From NCBI GenBank assembly GCA_903822425.1, contig CAIJOY010000023.1:18248-82247 (forward strand): 64,000 nucleotides of DNA, read 5' to 3'. Source of the stretch: an uncultured Actinomycetes bacterium. GTDB taxonomy: Bacteria > Actinomycetota > Actinomycetes > Nanopelagicales > Nanopelagicaceae. Made by a program: the position numbers and the translations under genes. Every line of letters starts with the position of its first letter. Position 1 is the first letter of the stretch. Shown piece after piece: positions 37,588 through 45,585 of this stretch. The notes beneath the pieces were generated by a model. It saw nothing but the letters and a program-made list of their open reading frames with translations, ran no database searches and was not told the DNA's origin.

Positions 37588-39558
37588 TTAACGAGGGAAT
37601 GCCGCCCCTACTCCACCATCGACAGCGATAACTGCCCCAGTTGTTCTAGATGATTCATCGGATAATAGGAATGCAACAGTTTGCGCAACATCCACACTTC
37701 GAACTCGCGCTTTTAAGATATTTCTTGAAGCATAAAAATCTTCGAGCTCCTCTGGTTTCACGCCATGTGCTGCAGCACGTTGTTCGCGCACGCCGCCTTC
37801 CCATAATTTAGAATTATCAAATACAGCATCTGGGTTGATTGCATTGCAGCGCACTCCCATTGAACCTGCCTCTAAAGCTGCAATCCGCATCAACTGCAGC
37901 ATCCCTGCCTTGGTTACTGAGTAGCCACCAAAGCCGGCTCCCGGTGCGAAAGCATTTTTGCTAGCAATATAAACAATTGAGCCACCAAGTTTTTGTTCCT
38001 TAAAAGTTGCTAGAGCCTTTTTTGTCATAAGAAATGCGCTTGTTAGATTTACCTCTAATCCTTTGCGCCACTTATCAGCCGAAAGGTCTTCCAAAGTATC
38101 GGAAACTCCAATCCCAGCATTAATAACAACCCCATCGAGGCCGCCAAAATGTTCCACCGTCTTGCCAATCGTGTCGTGAACAACTTGCTCGCTAGATTGA
38201 TCCCCCAGCATGATGAGTGGCTCGGGTAGGGATCCGGCTTTGAACTCGGCACTCACTTCTTCGACACCCTTTGCATCCAAGTCAGCCAAAACTACATTGG
38301 CGCCCAAAGAACCCAAGTGAAGTGCAATTCCGCGTCCGATTCCAGAACCTGCGCCCGTGACAATAAAGATTTGGCCGGCAAATTTCTTTGGTGCAGGTTT
38401 AGATTGCAGTTTAAATAATTCCATTGGCCAATAATCAAATTGGAAAGTCTCTGAATCCGGTAATCCTTCGGCTGTCCCAAAAGCATCAATCACTGTTGCT
38501 GCAACCGTGTGGGTGTGGAGTGCAATATCAGCGAGTATTTTTGACTCAGCAATTGTTGCCCCAGTTGTGACTGCCCCAAGGCCTGGAACTAAAACCACTT
38601 TAGGATCGTTGCCGTGTGAGACATAGCCCTGCGGAAGCAAAGATTTATTGGCATTGAAATAATTTTCGTACTTTGAGCGAAATGTATTGACTCCAGCAGC
38701 AGGTTCATTGGCATCAATAACAGCAGACCATGGTCGCACACGCAACATGTGGTCGGCACTAGAGGTACCTGCAGCTACCAGCGCTGTAACATCTTGGCGA
38801 TCTGCGAGAGCGCGTAAACGTGAATCACTGCGCAGAACTTGCTTCTTGCCTAAGGTTCCACGAAGCTGAAGTAGAACTCGTGTGAGCTCATCCCCCGTAA
38901 GATCTTGGTGAGAAAATTTTGAATCTGGTCTCTTTTGCAGCGAAGCTAAATACTTTTCCGCTTTAGCAACTGCAATACCGGTCTTGGCATAACACTTATC
39001 AGTATCTTCATCCCAAACCACGATTCCGTGATGAGCAAGAATTACGCCTTCATGATCACCGAGTTTCCCTACGATTTGCGATAGTTCAAATCCTGGCCTC
39101 TTCCAATCAACGTATGCAAAACCATCTCCGAGAGCTTCTGCTACGGCTCGATGACCATCTTTGTGATTGGTGAGGGCACAAATGAGATCAGCATGCACAT
39201 GATCAATATGCTTGAAAGGCAAGAATGCATGAAGCAAAGTTTCGATCGAAGGTCTGCGAGAAGTTGGATCTACCAGTGCGCGAGTCACGTAATCGGTCAT
39301 CACTTCATCATCTAAAGCATTCATATCGCGTAGCGCTAACAATTCCTCGAGATATAGCGCTGGATAATCTTTTGCTGCCGCGTTGCCCATATCGGCACCG
39401 GAACCTTTAACCCAAAGAACATCTCTATCGCGGCCTAAGTGATCAGTGATTCGACCCTTACTGGAAGTATTACCGCCGCCATAAACAACCAGGGATTGAT
39501 CTGCTCCTAATTTTTGAGAACGAAGTACTAATTCTTCTAACGGTTTGTACTGGCTCAT
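37588..39558 (-). CDS. Bifunctional class II aldolase / short-chain dehydrogenase (RhaD-like fusion)
   Basis: The 656-residue fusion has an N-terminal class II aldolase/adducin domain (residues about 10-370: YGGGNTSSKG, HIDHVHADLICAL and LAHHGIVVW contain the zinc histidines) and a C-terminal SDR (from about 388: FIVTGAGSGIGRGIAL NAD site, with a Ser and YSVTKAG catalytic Tyr-Lys). Known fusions of this type are rhamnulose-1-phosphate aldolase/lactaldehyde dehydrogenases. In the mtnA operon it more likely splits a 5-substituted ribulose-1-phosphate into DHAP and an aldehyde (acetaldehyde or methylthioacetaldehyde) which the SDR domain then oxidises or reduces. ATGA overlap with mtnA upstream. 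Confidence 0.88.
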   Translation of the reverse strand: MSQYKPLEELVLRSQKLGADQSLVVYGGGNTSSKGRITDHLGRDRDVLWVKGSGADMGNAAAKDYPALYLEELLALRDMNALDDEVMTDYVTRALVDPTSRRPSIETLLHAFLPFKHIDHVHADLICALTNHKDGHRAVAEALGDGFAYVDWKRPGFELSQIVGKLGDHEGVILAHHGIVVWDEDTDKCYAKTGIAVAKAEKYLASLQKRPDSKFSHQDLTGDELTRVLLQLRGTLGKKQVLRSDSRLRALADRQDVTALVAAGTSSADHMLRVRPWSAVIDANEPAAGVNTFRSKYENYFNANKSLLPQGYVSHGNDPKVVLVPGLGAVTTGATIAESKILADIALHTHTVAATVIDAFGTAEGLPDSETFQFDYWPMELFKLQSKPAPKKFAGQIFIVTGAGSGIGRGIALHLGSLGANVVLADLDAKGVEEVSAEFKAGSLPEPLIMLGDQSSEQVVHDTIGKTVEHFGGLDGVVINAGIGVSDTLEDLSADKWRKGLEVNLTSAFLMTKKALATFKEQKLGGSIVYIASKNAFAPGAGFGGYSVTKAGMLQLMRIAALEAGSMGVRCNAINPDAVFDNSKLWEGGVREQRAAAHGVKPEELEDFYASRNILKARVRSVDVAQTVAFLLSDESSRTTGAVIAVDGGVGAAFPR

Positions 39559-40568
39559 AGGGATTCTCCTGCTTCAATCTCATAGGCACGTAATTCGGTA
39601 ATGACAGCGGTAATAAATCGGGCAGGGGTTACATCAAAAGCGGGATTAAATGTTTTAGCTCCATCCGGAGCCATCTGTTTTCCAGCAATATGAGTGATCT
39701 CTTCGTCACCACGAATCTCAATATGAATTTGAGAGCCATCTTTAATACTGCGATCTACGGTGGATTCTGGGGCAACTACCAAGAATGGAATTTTGGCTAT
39801 ATGACATGCAAGTGCAACACCAAGGGAACCAATTTTATTTGCACTATCACCGTTTTTTGCAATCCGATCAGCACCAATGAGGGCGGCATCTACTTTTCCG
39901 CCAAGAATTGCCATTGCTGCAGCTGCGTCAGGTTGGATGCGATAAGGGATTTCTGCCTTGGAAAGTTCCCAAGCAGTTAGTCGTGAGCCTTGCAACAGCG
40001 GTCGAGTTTCATCTGCAAATACTTCTTGAATTTTTCCACGCTTTGCTAGTTCTTTAATAACACCCAGTGCAGTGCCTGTTCCGGTGGTTGCTAAAGAACC
40101 TGTATTGCAGTGCGTCAATAAATTAAGCGGGCGATCTCCCAATTTCTTCACGAGCCAATCTGCTCCATTATTTCCCATTGCCAGATTTGCAAGGCGATCA
40201 TCTTCAGCTAATTGCTGTGCTGCTTTAAGAACGGCATCGCGCCCTTGCGAGATAAGTGGCCGAACTTGATTGACTCCCCATGCAAGATTTACCGCAGTTG
40301 GGCGAGCATCGCGCAGTGCATCTATTTCCGTTGCAAGGCGGTCATCACTCCACCCAGAAGCGCGTGCTTGATCAAGTGCAAGTACAACACCAAATGCTCC
40401 TGCGACACCGAGTGCAGGTGCGCCACGTACGGCAAGGCGAACTATCGAATCCCGTAATTGTTCCAAAGAGTGCACTTCGATGTTTTTCTCGATAATCGGC
40501 AAGAGCGTCTGGTCGATCAAGACAATCGCGTTATCGCGCCACTGAATCGATTTAATCTCTGCCAACAT
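39555..40568 (-). CDS. mtnA: S-methyl-5-thioribose-1-phosphate isomerase MtnA
   Basis: The 337-residue protein has the MtnA/eIF2B-like signatures: AVRGAPALGVAGAFG, THCNTGSLATTGTGTALG with the catalytic Cys, and IGADRIAKNGDSANKIGSLG with the catalytic Asp. It isomerises 5-methylthioribose-1-P to 5-methylthioribulose-1-P; close relatives accept 5-deoxyribose-1-P. Its aldose substrate would come from the MtnP gene at 45586 in the divergent operon. It is the first gene of the leftward operon, so its promoter should be in 40569-40905. Confidence 0.93.
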   Translation of the reverse strand: MLAEIKSIQWRDNAIVLIDQTLLPIIEKNIEVHSLEQLRDSIVRLAVRGAPALGVAGAFGVVLALDQARASGWSDDRLATEIDALRDARPTAVNLAWGVNQVRPLISQGRDAVLKAAQQLAEDDRLANLAMGNNGADWLVKKLGDRPLNLLTHCNTGSLATTGTGTALGVIKELAKRGKIQEVFADETRPLLQGSRLTAWELSKAEIPYRIQPDAAAAMAILGGKVDAALIGADRIAKNGDSANKIGSLGVALACHIAKIPFLVVAPESTVDRSIKDGSQIHIEIRGDEEITHIAGKQMAPDGAKTFNPAFDVTPARFITAVITELRAYEIEAGESL

Positions 40569-40651
40569 GCCCGAATTGCTCCTCAGTATTTCTCGTTAAA
40601 TCGTGTTCGTAACCTTACTTGAGGATCGATCTGTGACTTAACGCAGAAGAA

Positions 40652-40677
40652 AGGCCACATTCCCTTGGGAAAAGCCT
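40652..40677. promoter_or_regulatory. Inverted repeat with TTCCC/GGGAA core
   Basis: TTCCC (40660-40664) and GGGAA (40667-40671) with a 2-base centre, enclosed by AGGC (40652-40655) and GCCT (40674-40677). It lies about 90 bases upstream of the mtnA start, on the mtnA side of the divergent region. Its core resembles that of the repeat at 40790, so the same dimeric regulator may bind both. A short RNA hairpin is also possible. Confidence 0.4.
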
Positions 40678-40789
40678 CAACTTGTAGATGAGAGTTCTGC
40701 GAAAAGTTACCGCAACTTTATCTCTTCTCGCGTCGGCAATAAATGAAATTCACGGCCCCTGTTATAGGCTCACCGTAACTTAACTTCCC

Positions 40790-40802
40790 TTTCCCCGGGA
40801 AA
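40790..40802. promoter_or_regulatory. Palindrome TTTCCC-c-GGGAAA
   Basis: Perfect 6-base arms around a single central base, about 110 bases before the importer ATG. It shares the TTCCC...GGGAA core with the repeat at 40652-40677. Candidate operator; the regulator is unknown. Confidence 0.4.
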
Positions 40803-40868
40803 AAGCTACGTAGCAATTGTAATAATGTAGAAAAACGATTTCGACCCCCGTGTTGGAAAGAGTATTAC

Positions 40869-40889
40869 GGTCAATTAAATCAATTGACC
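40869..40889. promoter_or_regulatory. Operator-like inverted repeat GGTCAATT-N5-AATTGACC
   Basis: Perfect 8-base arms (40869-40876 and 40882-40889) separated by AAATC, ending 16 bases before the importer ATG and just before its ribosome site. Size and position are those of an operator for a dimeric repressor (GntR/LacI/TetR style). As an RNA stem it would be weak, so control at the DNA level is more likely. Confidence 0.55.
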
Positions 40890-40905
40890 CCTCGAGAGGA
40901 GAAAG

Positions 40906-41931
40906 ATGTTAAAGCGCATAACAGCAACAGCTGCTGCACTTGCCATTGCAACAATCGGCTTCAGCGCACCTGCACAAGCAGTGGCAAAGCCTGATTGCAG
41001 CAAAGCAAAGTTTAAGATTGGCGTCGTAACCGACCTAGGAAAAGTTGATGACAAGTCATTCAACCAATCCGCATGGGATGGCGCAAAAGATGGTGCAAAG
41101 AACATCTCTGGCGGTTGTGCAACATATATCGAAACCACAGATTCAAAGGATTACGCAAAGAACATGGCTCTCTTCGGTGATGCCAAGTACAACGTAATCG
41201 TCACAGTTGGCTACTTGATGCAAGATGCATCAGCAATCGCAGCTCTTAAGTACCCAAAAATCAAGTTCATCGGCGTTGACCAGAACAACAGTTCAACAGC
41301 GGCAAACATGACTGGACTCATCTTCGAAGAAGATAAGTCTGGCTTCCTTGCTGGTTACCTCGCTGGTTACCTAACAAAGACAAATAAGGTCGGTGGCGTT
41401 CTTGCTGCTAAGGAAGTTCCACCTGTCTATCGTTACGGTCAGGGATATATCAATGGCGTTGCATACGCTGCAAAAGAGCAGAAGAAGACCATCAAAACTT
41501 CTGTTGTCTACCACGAAGTTGGCGCAACCATGTTTAACGATTCACCATGGGGCGCAACAACAGCAGGTCAGCTACTGAGCCAGGGTTACGACGTAATCTT
41601 CGGTGCTGGTGGCGGAACCGGAAACGGTGCACTTGCCAAGGTAGCAACAAAGAAGGGCATGCTCTGCATCGGAGTAGATACCGATCAGTGGTTCACTGTT
41701 CCAGAAGCTCACCCTTGCTTAGTCACTTCAGCAATGAAGTCTCTAGTCTCAGGTGTTTCTGACCTTATCGGTCTAGCTCAAAGTGGCTGGTCCGGCGGCG
41801 AGTACATTGGTGATGCAGCAATCGCTCCATACCATGACCTTGCATCAAAGGTTCCAGCAGCAGTACAAGCAAAAGTTAATGCCATCACTCCTAAGGTTCT
41901 AGATGGAACTGTAAAGACAGGCGTTAAGTAA
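40906..41931 (+). CDS. BMP-family nucleoside-binding protein of ABC importer
   Basis: The 341-residue protein has a Sec signal peptide (residues 1-25, ending APAQA) and a PBP1 BmpA/PnrA-like domain: FKIGVVTDLGKVDDKSFNQS, the D-K-S-F-N-Q motif that contacts purine nucleosides in this family, then FEEDKSGFLAGYLAG and VIFGAGGGTGNGA. It would capture nucleosides outside the cell. There is no lipobox cysteine; the first Cys (residue 31, KPDC) is not in a lipoprotein context. The strong ribosome site and the hairpin after the gene fit higher expression than the membrane parts. Confidence 0.9.
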   Translation: MLKRITATAAALAIATIGFSAPAQAVAKPDCSKAKFKIGVVTDLGKVDDKSFNQSAWDGAKDGAKNISGGCATYIETTDSKDYAKNMALFGDAKYNVIVTVGYLMQDASAIAALKYPKIKFIGVDQNNSSTAANMTGLIFEEDKSGFLAGYLAGYLTKTNKVGGVLAAKEVPPVYRYGQGYINGVAYAAKEQKKTIKTSVVYHEVGATMFNDSPWGATTAGQLLSQGYDVIFGAGGGTGNGALAKVATKKGMLCIGVDTDQWFTVPEAHPCLVTSAMKSLVSGVSDLIGLAQSGWSGGEYIGDAAIAPYHDLASKVPAAVQAKVNAITPKVLDGTVKTGVK

Positions 41932-41957
41932 TAAGTAAGAAAATTCAATAGTCTCAC

Positions 41958-42006
41958 AACGAATAAGAGTGAAGGTGCACACTTTGCGCCTTCACTCTTA
42001 TTCGTT
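41958..42006 (+). terminator. Strong intra-operon hairpin after the binding-protein gene
   Basis: A perfect 18-base stem, left arm 41958-41975 (AACGAATAAGAGTGAAGG) and right arm 41989-42006, extendable by five more pairs including one G-T. It lies 26 bases after the binding-protein stop and 15 before the permease ATG, with only a short T run. It probably acts as a partial terminator or mRNA 3'-end protector giving excess binding protein over permease. Confidence 0.8.
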
Positions 42007-42021
42007 TAACTACTAGAGTGG

Positions 42022-43083
42022 ATGACTGTGAGCGACACCAAGAAAAAGGGTTTTGATCTAGGCAATTGGATGATCCCGATCATCGCAGTTGCGATTGCCA
42101 TGTTTATTGCTGGCATCATGATGAAGTTACAAGGTGCTGATCCAATCAGCGCATACAAAACTTTATTTACAACATCATTTGGTTCCGTAGCTGGCTTCTC
42201 GGCCACATTGGGTAAGGCAACCCCCCTTGTGCTTAGCGGCCTTGCCGTGACCATCGGTCTTCGCGCCGGTCTATTCAATATTGGCGCACAAGGTCAACTG
42301 ATCTCTGGGGCGCTAGCTACAGCGTGGGCTGGCTACGCCTTAACAGGGCTTCCTGCTTTCATTCATTTACCTATCGCCCTAGCTTTCGGGATCTTCTTCG
42401 GTGGCTTTGTTGGTTACATCGCAGGAGCGCTCAAGGCATATCGCGGAGTGCATGAAGTTATTACAACGATCATGCTCAATAGCATCATCATGGCTCTATC
42501 TGATTATTTAGTTGTCTACCACTTCCGTGAGCCAGGCCAATTACTCACTCGAACTTCAGAAATTCAAAAAAGCGCACGCTTGCCCTTTATTTTTAGTTTG
42601 CCCCTTGGTTTCTTTATCGCCATCGCTTGCGCGGTTCTGGCCTGGTGGATTATGACAAATACCACCAGCGGTTTTCGGTTTGAAACAGTTGGTCGCAATA
42701 AATTTGCAGCATGGTATGCCGGCATTTCAGTCAAGCGCACTTTGGTAATGGCCATGATGATTTCTGGTGGAATTGCAGGTCTTGGTGGTGCAGTAGAAAC
42801 TCTTGGAGTTACCTATCGTTTTGAACCCGCTTTTAACGCAGGTCTAGGTTTTGACGGAATTACCATCGCGCTCCTTGGCCGTGCACATCCTCTCGGAATT
42901 ATTCCAGGTGCAATTTTGATTGGCGGCATGCGTGCAGGCGCATCCAACATGCAATTTGTTGCGGGTGTGGCCACTGAACTTGTAGACCTGCTCATGGCAC
43001 TCATTCTCTTCCTTGTAACGGCGCCATTGGTGACGCGCTTTTTTAAGAACACAACATCCAAATCTGTAACGGGTGGGTGGTAA
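42022..43083 (+). CDS. Nucleoside ABC importer permease 1
   Basis: The 353-residue protein has about nine hydrophobic helices of the BPD_transp_2 (RbsC/NupP-like) type. RAGLFNIGAQGQLISGALA is the conserved segment of BMP-associated permeases, and GFDGITIALLGRAHPLGIIPG is the coupling-helix region. With permease 2, the double ATPase and the BMP protein it forms a nucleoside importer. ATG at 42022 closely follows the hairpin. Confidence 0.92.
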   Translation: MTVSDTKKKGFDLGNWMIPIIAVAIAMFIAGIMMKLQGADPISAYKTLFTTSFGSVAGFSATLGKATPLVLSGLAVTIGLRAGLFNIGAQGQLISGALATAWAGYALTGLPAFIHLPIALAFGIFFGGFVGYIAGALKAYRGVHEVITTIMLNSIIMALSDYLVVYHFREPGQLLTRTSEIQKSARLPFIFSLPLGFFIAIACAVLAWWIMTNTTSGFRFETVGRNKFAAWYAGISVKRTLVMAMMISGGIAGLGGAVETLGVTYRFEPAFNAGLGFDGITIALLGRAHPLGIIPGAILIGGMRAGASNMQFVAGVATELVDLLMALILFLVTAPLVTRFFKNTTSKSVTGGW

Positions 43084-43088
43084 CGCTC

Positions 43089-44072
43089 ATGAAATATCTA
43101 TCAAAACGAAATCTCCTCATCGTTCTCATCGCAGCGGCCACCGCATATTTTTATTCCAAAGATGGATCAGTGACAACTTCTGTTGTATCAACTGCAACAT
43201 CCTTTGCACTCCCCCTTGCTCTTGCCGCAATGGTGGGAATCATGTGCGAACGCACCGGTATTGTGAATATTGGAATTGAAGGAACACTTCTCACCTCAGC
43301 CTTCGTCGCATTCTTTGTTTCATCCCTTACCAGCAACATTCTTCTCGGATTAGCGGCATCTATTGCCGTAGGTTCGCTGCTAGGACTTTTGCTTGCAGTG
43401 ATGGCAGTGACCTGGAAGATGGATCAAATTATTGCTGGAACGATAATTAACATTTTGGCAACCGGTCTTACTTCTTTCCTCTACGTACAGGGACGCACAA
43501 TTCCATCAACTTTTCCGGAATATGACATTCCAAAACTCATGAACCTTCCATTCTTTGGACCCGTTCTTTTCATGCACGGCCCGCTCTTCTACTTTGGACT
43601 TTTCGTCATCCTCTCCCTCTATGTGGCATTGTTTAAAACCACATGGGGTCTGCGCTCACGTGCTGTGGGTGAACATCCAAGCTCGGCCGACACGGCTGGA
43701 GTATCGGTTGCACGTCTTCGCTATATCAATGTTGCAATCGCTGGGGCAATCGGTGGTTTAACTGGATCCTTCTTAAGCTTAGAACTTGTTGGTTCATTTG
43801 AACGCGGTTTTACCGCTGGTAAAGGTTTTACCGCTTTGGCATTGATGATCTTCGGTCGCTGGAATCCTTTGGGAGCACTTGCTGCGGCCATGATGTTTGG
43901 AATGACACAAGCGTATGCAAATCAATTAATGATTGATCAAGTAATTCAGATCCCAACGCAATTTATTGGTGTCCTACCCTACATTTTGACGATCATTGTC
44001 CTTGCAATCTCGGCTGGGAAAGTTAGACCTCCAGCAGCTGAAGGACAACCCTACGAGAAGGCGGATGCATAA
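43089..44072 (+). CDS. Nucleoside ABC importer permease 2
   Basis: About 327 residues, again the RbsC-like permease type with CERTGIVNIGIEGTLLTSAF, the counterpart of the motif in permease 1, and GKGFTALALMIFGRWNPLGA. The ATG at 43089 is 5 bases after the permease 1 stop; a GTG at 43077 overlapping it is an alternative. Ends in a TAATG junction with the ATPase gene. Confidence 0.92.
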   Translation: MKYLSKRNLLIVLIAAATAYFYSKDGSVTTSVVSTATSFALPLALAAMVGIMCERTGIVNIGIEGTLLTSAFVAFFVSSLTSNILLGLAASIAVGSLLGLLLAVMAVTWKMDQIIAGTIINILATGLTSFLYVQGRTIPSTFPEYDIPKLMNLPFFGPVLFMHGPLFYFGLFVILSLYVALFKTTWGLRSRAVGEHPSSADTAGVSVARLRYINVAIAGAIGGLTGSFLSLELVGSFERGFTAGKGFTALALMIFGRWNPLGALAAAMMFGMTQAYANQLMIDQVIQIPTQFIGVLPYILTIIVLAISAGKVRPPAAEGQPYEKADA

Positions 44073-45580
44073 TGTCTGATCTACTTGAAATCACGGGCCT
44101 GACAAAACAGTTCCCTGGGGTATTAGCAAATGACAATATTTCACTCACAGTAAAAGCTGGCGAAGTTGTTGCGCTTTTAGGCGAAAATGGCGCTGGTAAG
44201 TCCACGCTTGTAAAAGCCGTTTTCGGTTTGATCAAGCCAGATAAAGGCCAGATTAAGATTTCTGGAAACGTTATCGAATATGGCGATACTGCAGGAGTTA
44301 TTGCGGCAGGCGTAGGAATGGTGCACCAACATTTCCAACTAGTCCCGGTTATGAGCGTTACTGAAAACATTATTTTAGGTGATGAGCCACGACGAGGATT
44401 TTTTATCAATCGGCAAAGCTCACGCAAACAGGTCATCGAACTTTCTAAACGTTATGGCCTTGAAGTAGATCCAGATGCAATCATTGAAGATTTGCCAGTA
44501 GGTATGCAGCAGCGAGTGGAAATTCTTAAAGCACTTCGTAAGGATGTGAAGTTGTTGATACTGGATGAACCGACAGCGGTGCTGACGCCACAAGAAATCG
44601 ATGAACTTCTTCTAGTAATTCGAAATCTTGCGAAATCTGGGGTTGGAATCGTTCTCATCACCCACAAACTTCACGAGGTTATGGCAGTTGCTGATCGAGT
44701 ATTGGTTCTTCGCGGAGGTAAAGCCATCGGTTTCACCTCTCCCAAAGAAAGTGATGAGGCGGGTCTTGCCCAAATGATGGTCGGACGTAGCGTCGTGTTG
44801 CGTGTTGACAAGAAACCTGCAAAACCTGGTAAAGCTGCCCTTGAAGTGAGGGGATTACAGGTTCTGGATGATCGCAAGTTACTTTCAGTTAAGGGTGTTG
44901 ATCTCACGGTGCACTCAGGTGAGATTCTTGGCGTTGCTGGCGTCGAAGGAAATGGCCAACGTGAATTAGTGGAAGCCATTTGTGGAATGCGCCATCGTGT
45001 TTCTGGCCAAGTCTTAGTCGCTGGAGTTGCTACCAAAGATATGCACCCTCACGCTGTACACCTTGCCGGTATCTCTCATATTCCGGAAGATCGTGAAAAA
45101 CACGGCCTTGTTGCGAATTATTCCATCGCCGATAATTTAGTTCTCAATCAATTTGATCAAGCGCCTTTTGCCAAAGGATGGGTACGCAACATTTCTCAAG
45201 TTAATAGCAATGCTGATGCTGTTGTTGAAAAATTTGATATCCGCACTCCATCTGCACAAAACCTCGCCAGTTCGCTTTCAGGGGGAAATAAGCAAAAAGT
45301 TGTTGTGGCGCGCGAACTCAGCGAGGACCTCAAAGTTCTTGTTGCGGCACAACCAACTCGTGGAATCGATGTTGGATCTATTGAATTTATTCACAATCAA
45401 CTCATCGCAGCGCGCGATCGTGGAGCGGCAGTCTTACTTGTGTCGGCCGAACTCGATGAAATTCTTTCTTTATCCGATCGAATAGCGGTTATGTCAGGTG
45501 GGGAAATAGTGGCAATCGTGGATTCAAAAGATGCCGATCGCAATTACATTGGCCGCCTGATGGCCGGCATGAAAGCCTAA
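44072..45580 (+). CDS. Nucleoside ABC importer ATPase (two nucleotide-binding domains)
   Basis: The 502-residue protein has two ABC domains in tandem. The first has GENGAGKST, the signature region LPVGMQQRVEIL and LLILDEPTAVLTP. The second has GVEGNGQRE (degenerate Walker A), LSGGNKQKVVVAREL and VLVAAQPTRGIDVGS. This layout is that of RbsA/NupO-type ATPases that serve BMP systems; the second site is degenerate as usual. It completes the importer encoded from 40906. Confidence 0.93.
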   Translation: MSDLLEITGLTKQFPGVLANDNISLTVKAGEVVALLGENGAGKSTLVKAVFGLIKPDKGQIKISGNVIEYGDTAGVIAAGVGMVHQHFQLVPVMSVTENIILGDEPRRGFFINRQSSRKQVIELSKRYGLEVDPDAIIEDLPVGMQQRVEILKALRKDVKLLILDEPTAVLTPQEIDELLLVIRNLAKSGVGIVLITHKLHEVMAVADRVLVLRGGKAIGFTSPKESDEAGLAQMMVGRSVVLRVDKKPAKPGKAALEVRGLQVLDDRKLLSVKGVDLTVHSGEILGVAGVEGNGQRELVEAICGMRHRVSGQVLVAGVATKDMHPHAVHLAGISHIPEDREKHGLVANYSIADNLVLNQFDQAPFAKGWVRNISQVNSNADAVVEKFDIRTPSAQNLASSLSGGNKQKVVVARELSEDLKVLVAAQPTRGIDVGSIEFIHNQLIAARDRGAAVLLVSAELDEILSLSDRIAVMSGGEIVAIVDSKDADRNYIGRLMAGMKA

Positions 45581-45585
45581 CTTCC

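Larger units (their letters stand above)
40569..40905. promoter_or_regulatory. Divergent control region between the mtnA and nucleoside-importer operons
   Basis: The only gap over 300 bases in the window. It separates two divergent operons that appear to share a pathway. I find no coding frame of merit, tRNA or other RNA gene. It holds three inverted repeats, listed separately, and a strong ribosome site (GAGAGGAGAAAG) before the importer ATG. No single promoter is unambiguous; TTGGAA (40854-40859) with TAAATC 17 bases on is a weak candidate that would place the third repeat at the start of transcription. Confidence 0.6.

Noticed and set aside
37588..39558. L-rhamnose catabolism (RhaD) as the role of the aldolase/SDR fusion
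   Set aside because: No rhamnose isomerase, kinase or mutarotase gene is present; overlap with mtnA points to 5-substituted ribulose-1-phosphate. Not excluded.
40569..40905. tRNA, small RNA or riboswitch in the long intergenic gap
   Set aside because: I find no cloverleaf, no conserved purine or SAM riboswitch core and no terminator-antiterminator pair; short DNA dyads explain the visible structure better.
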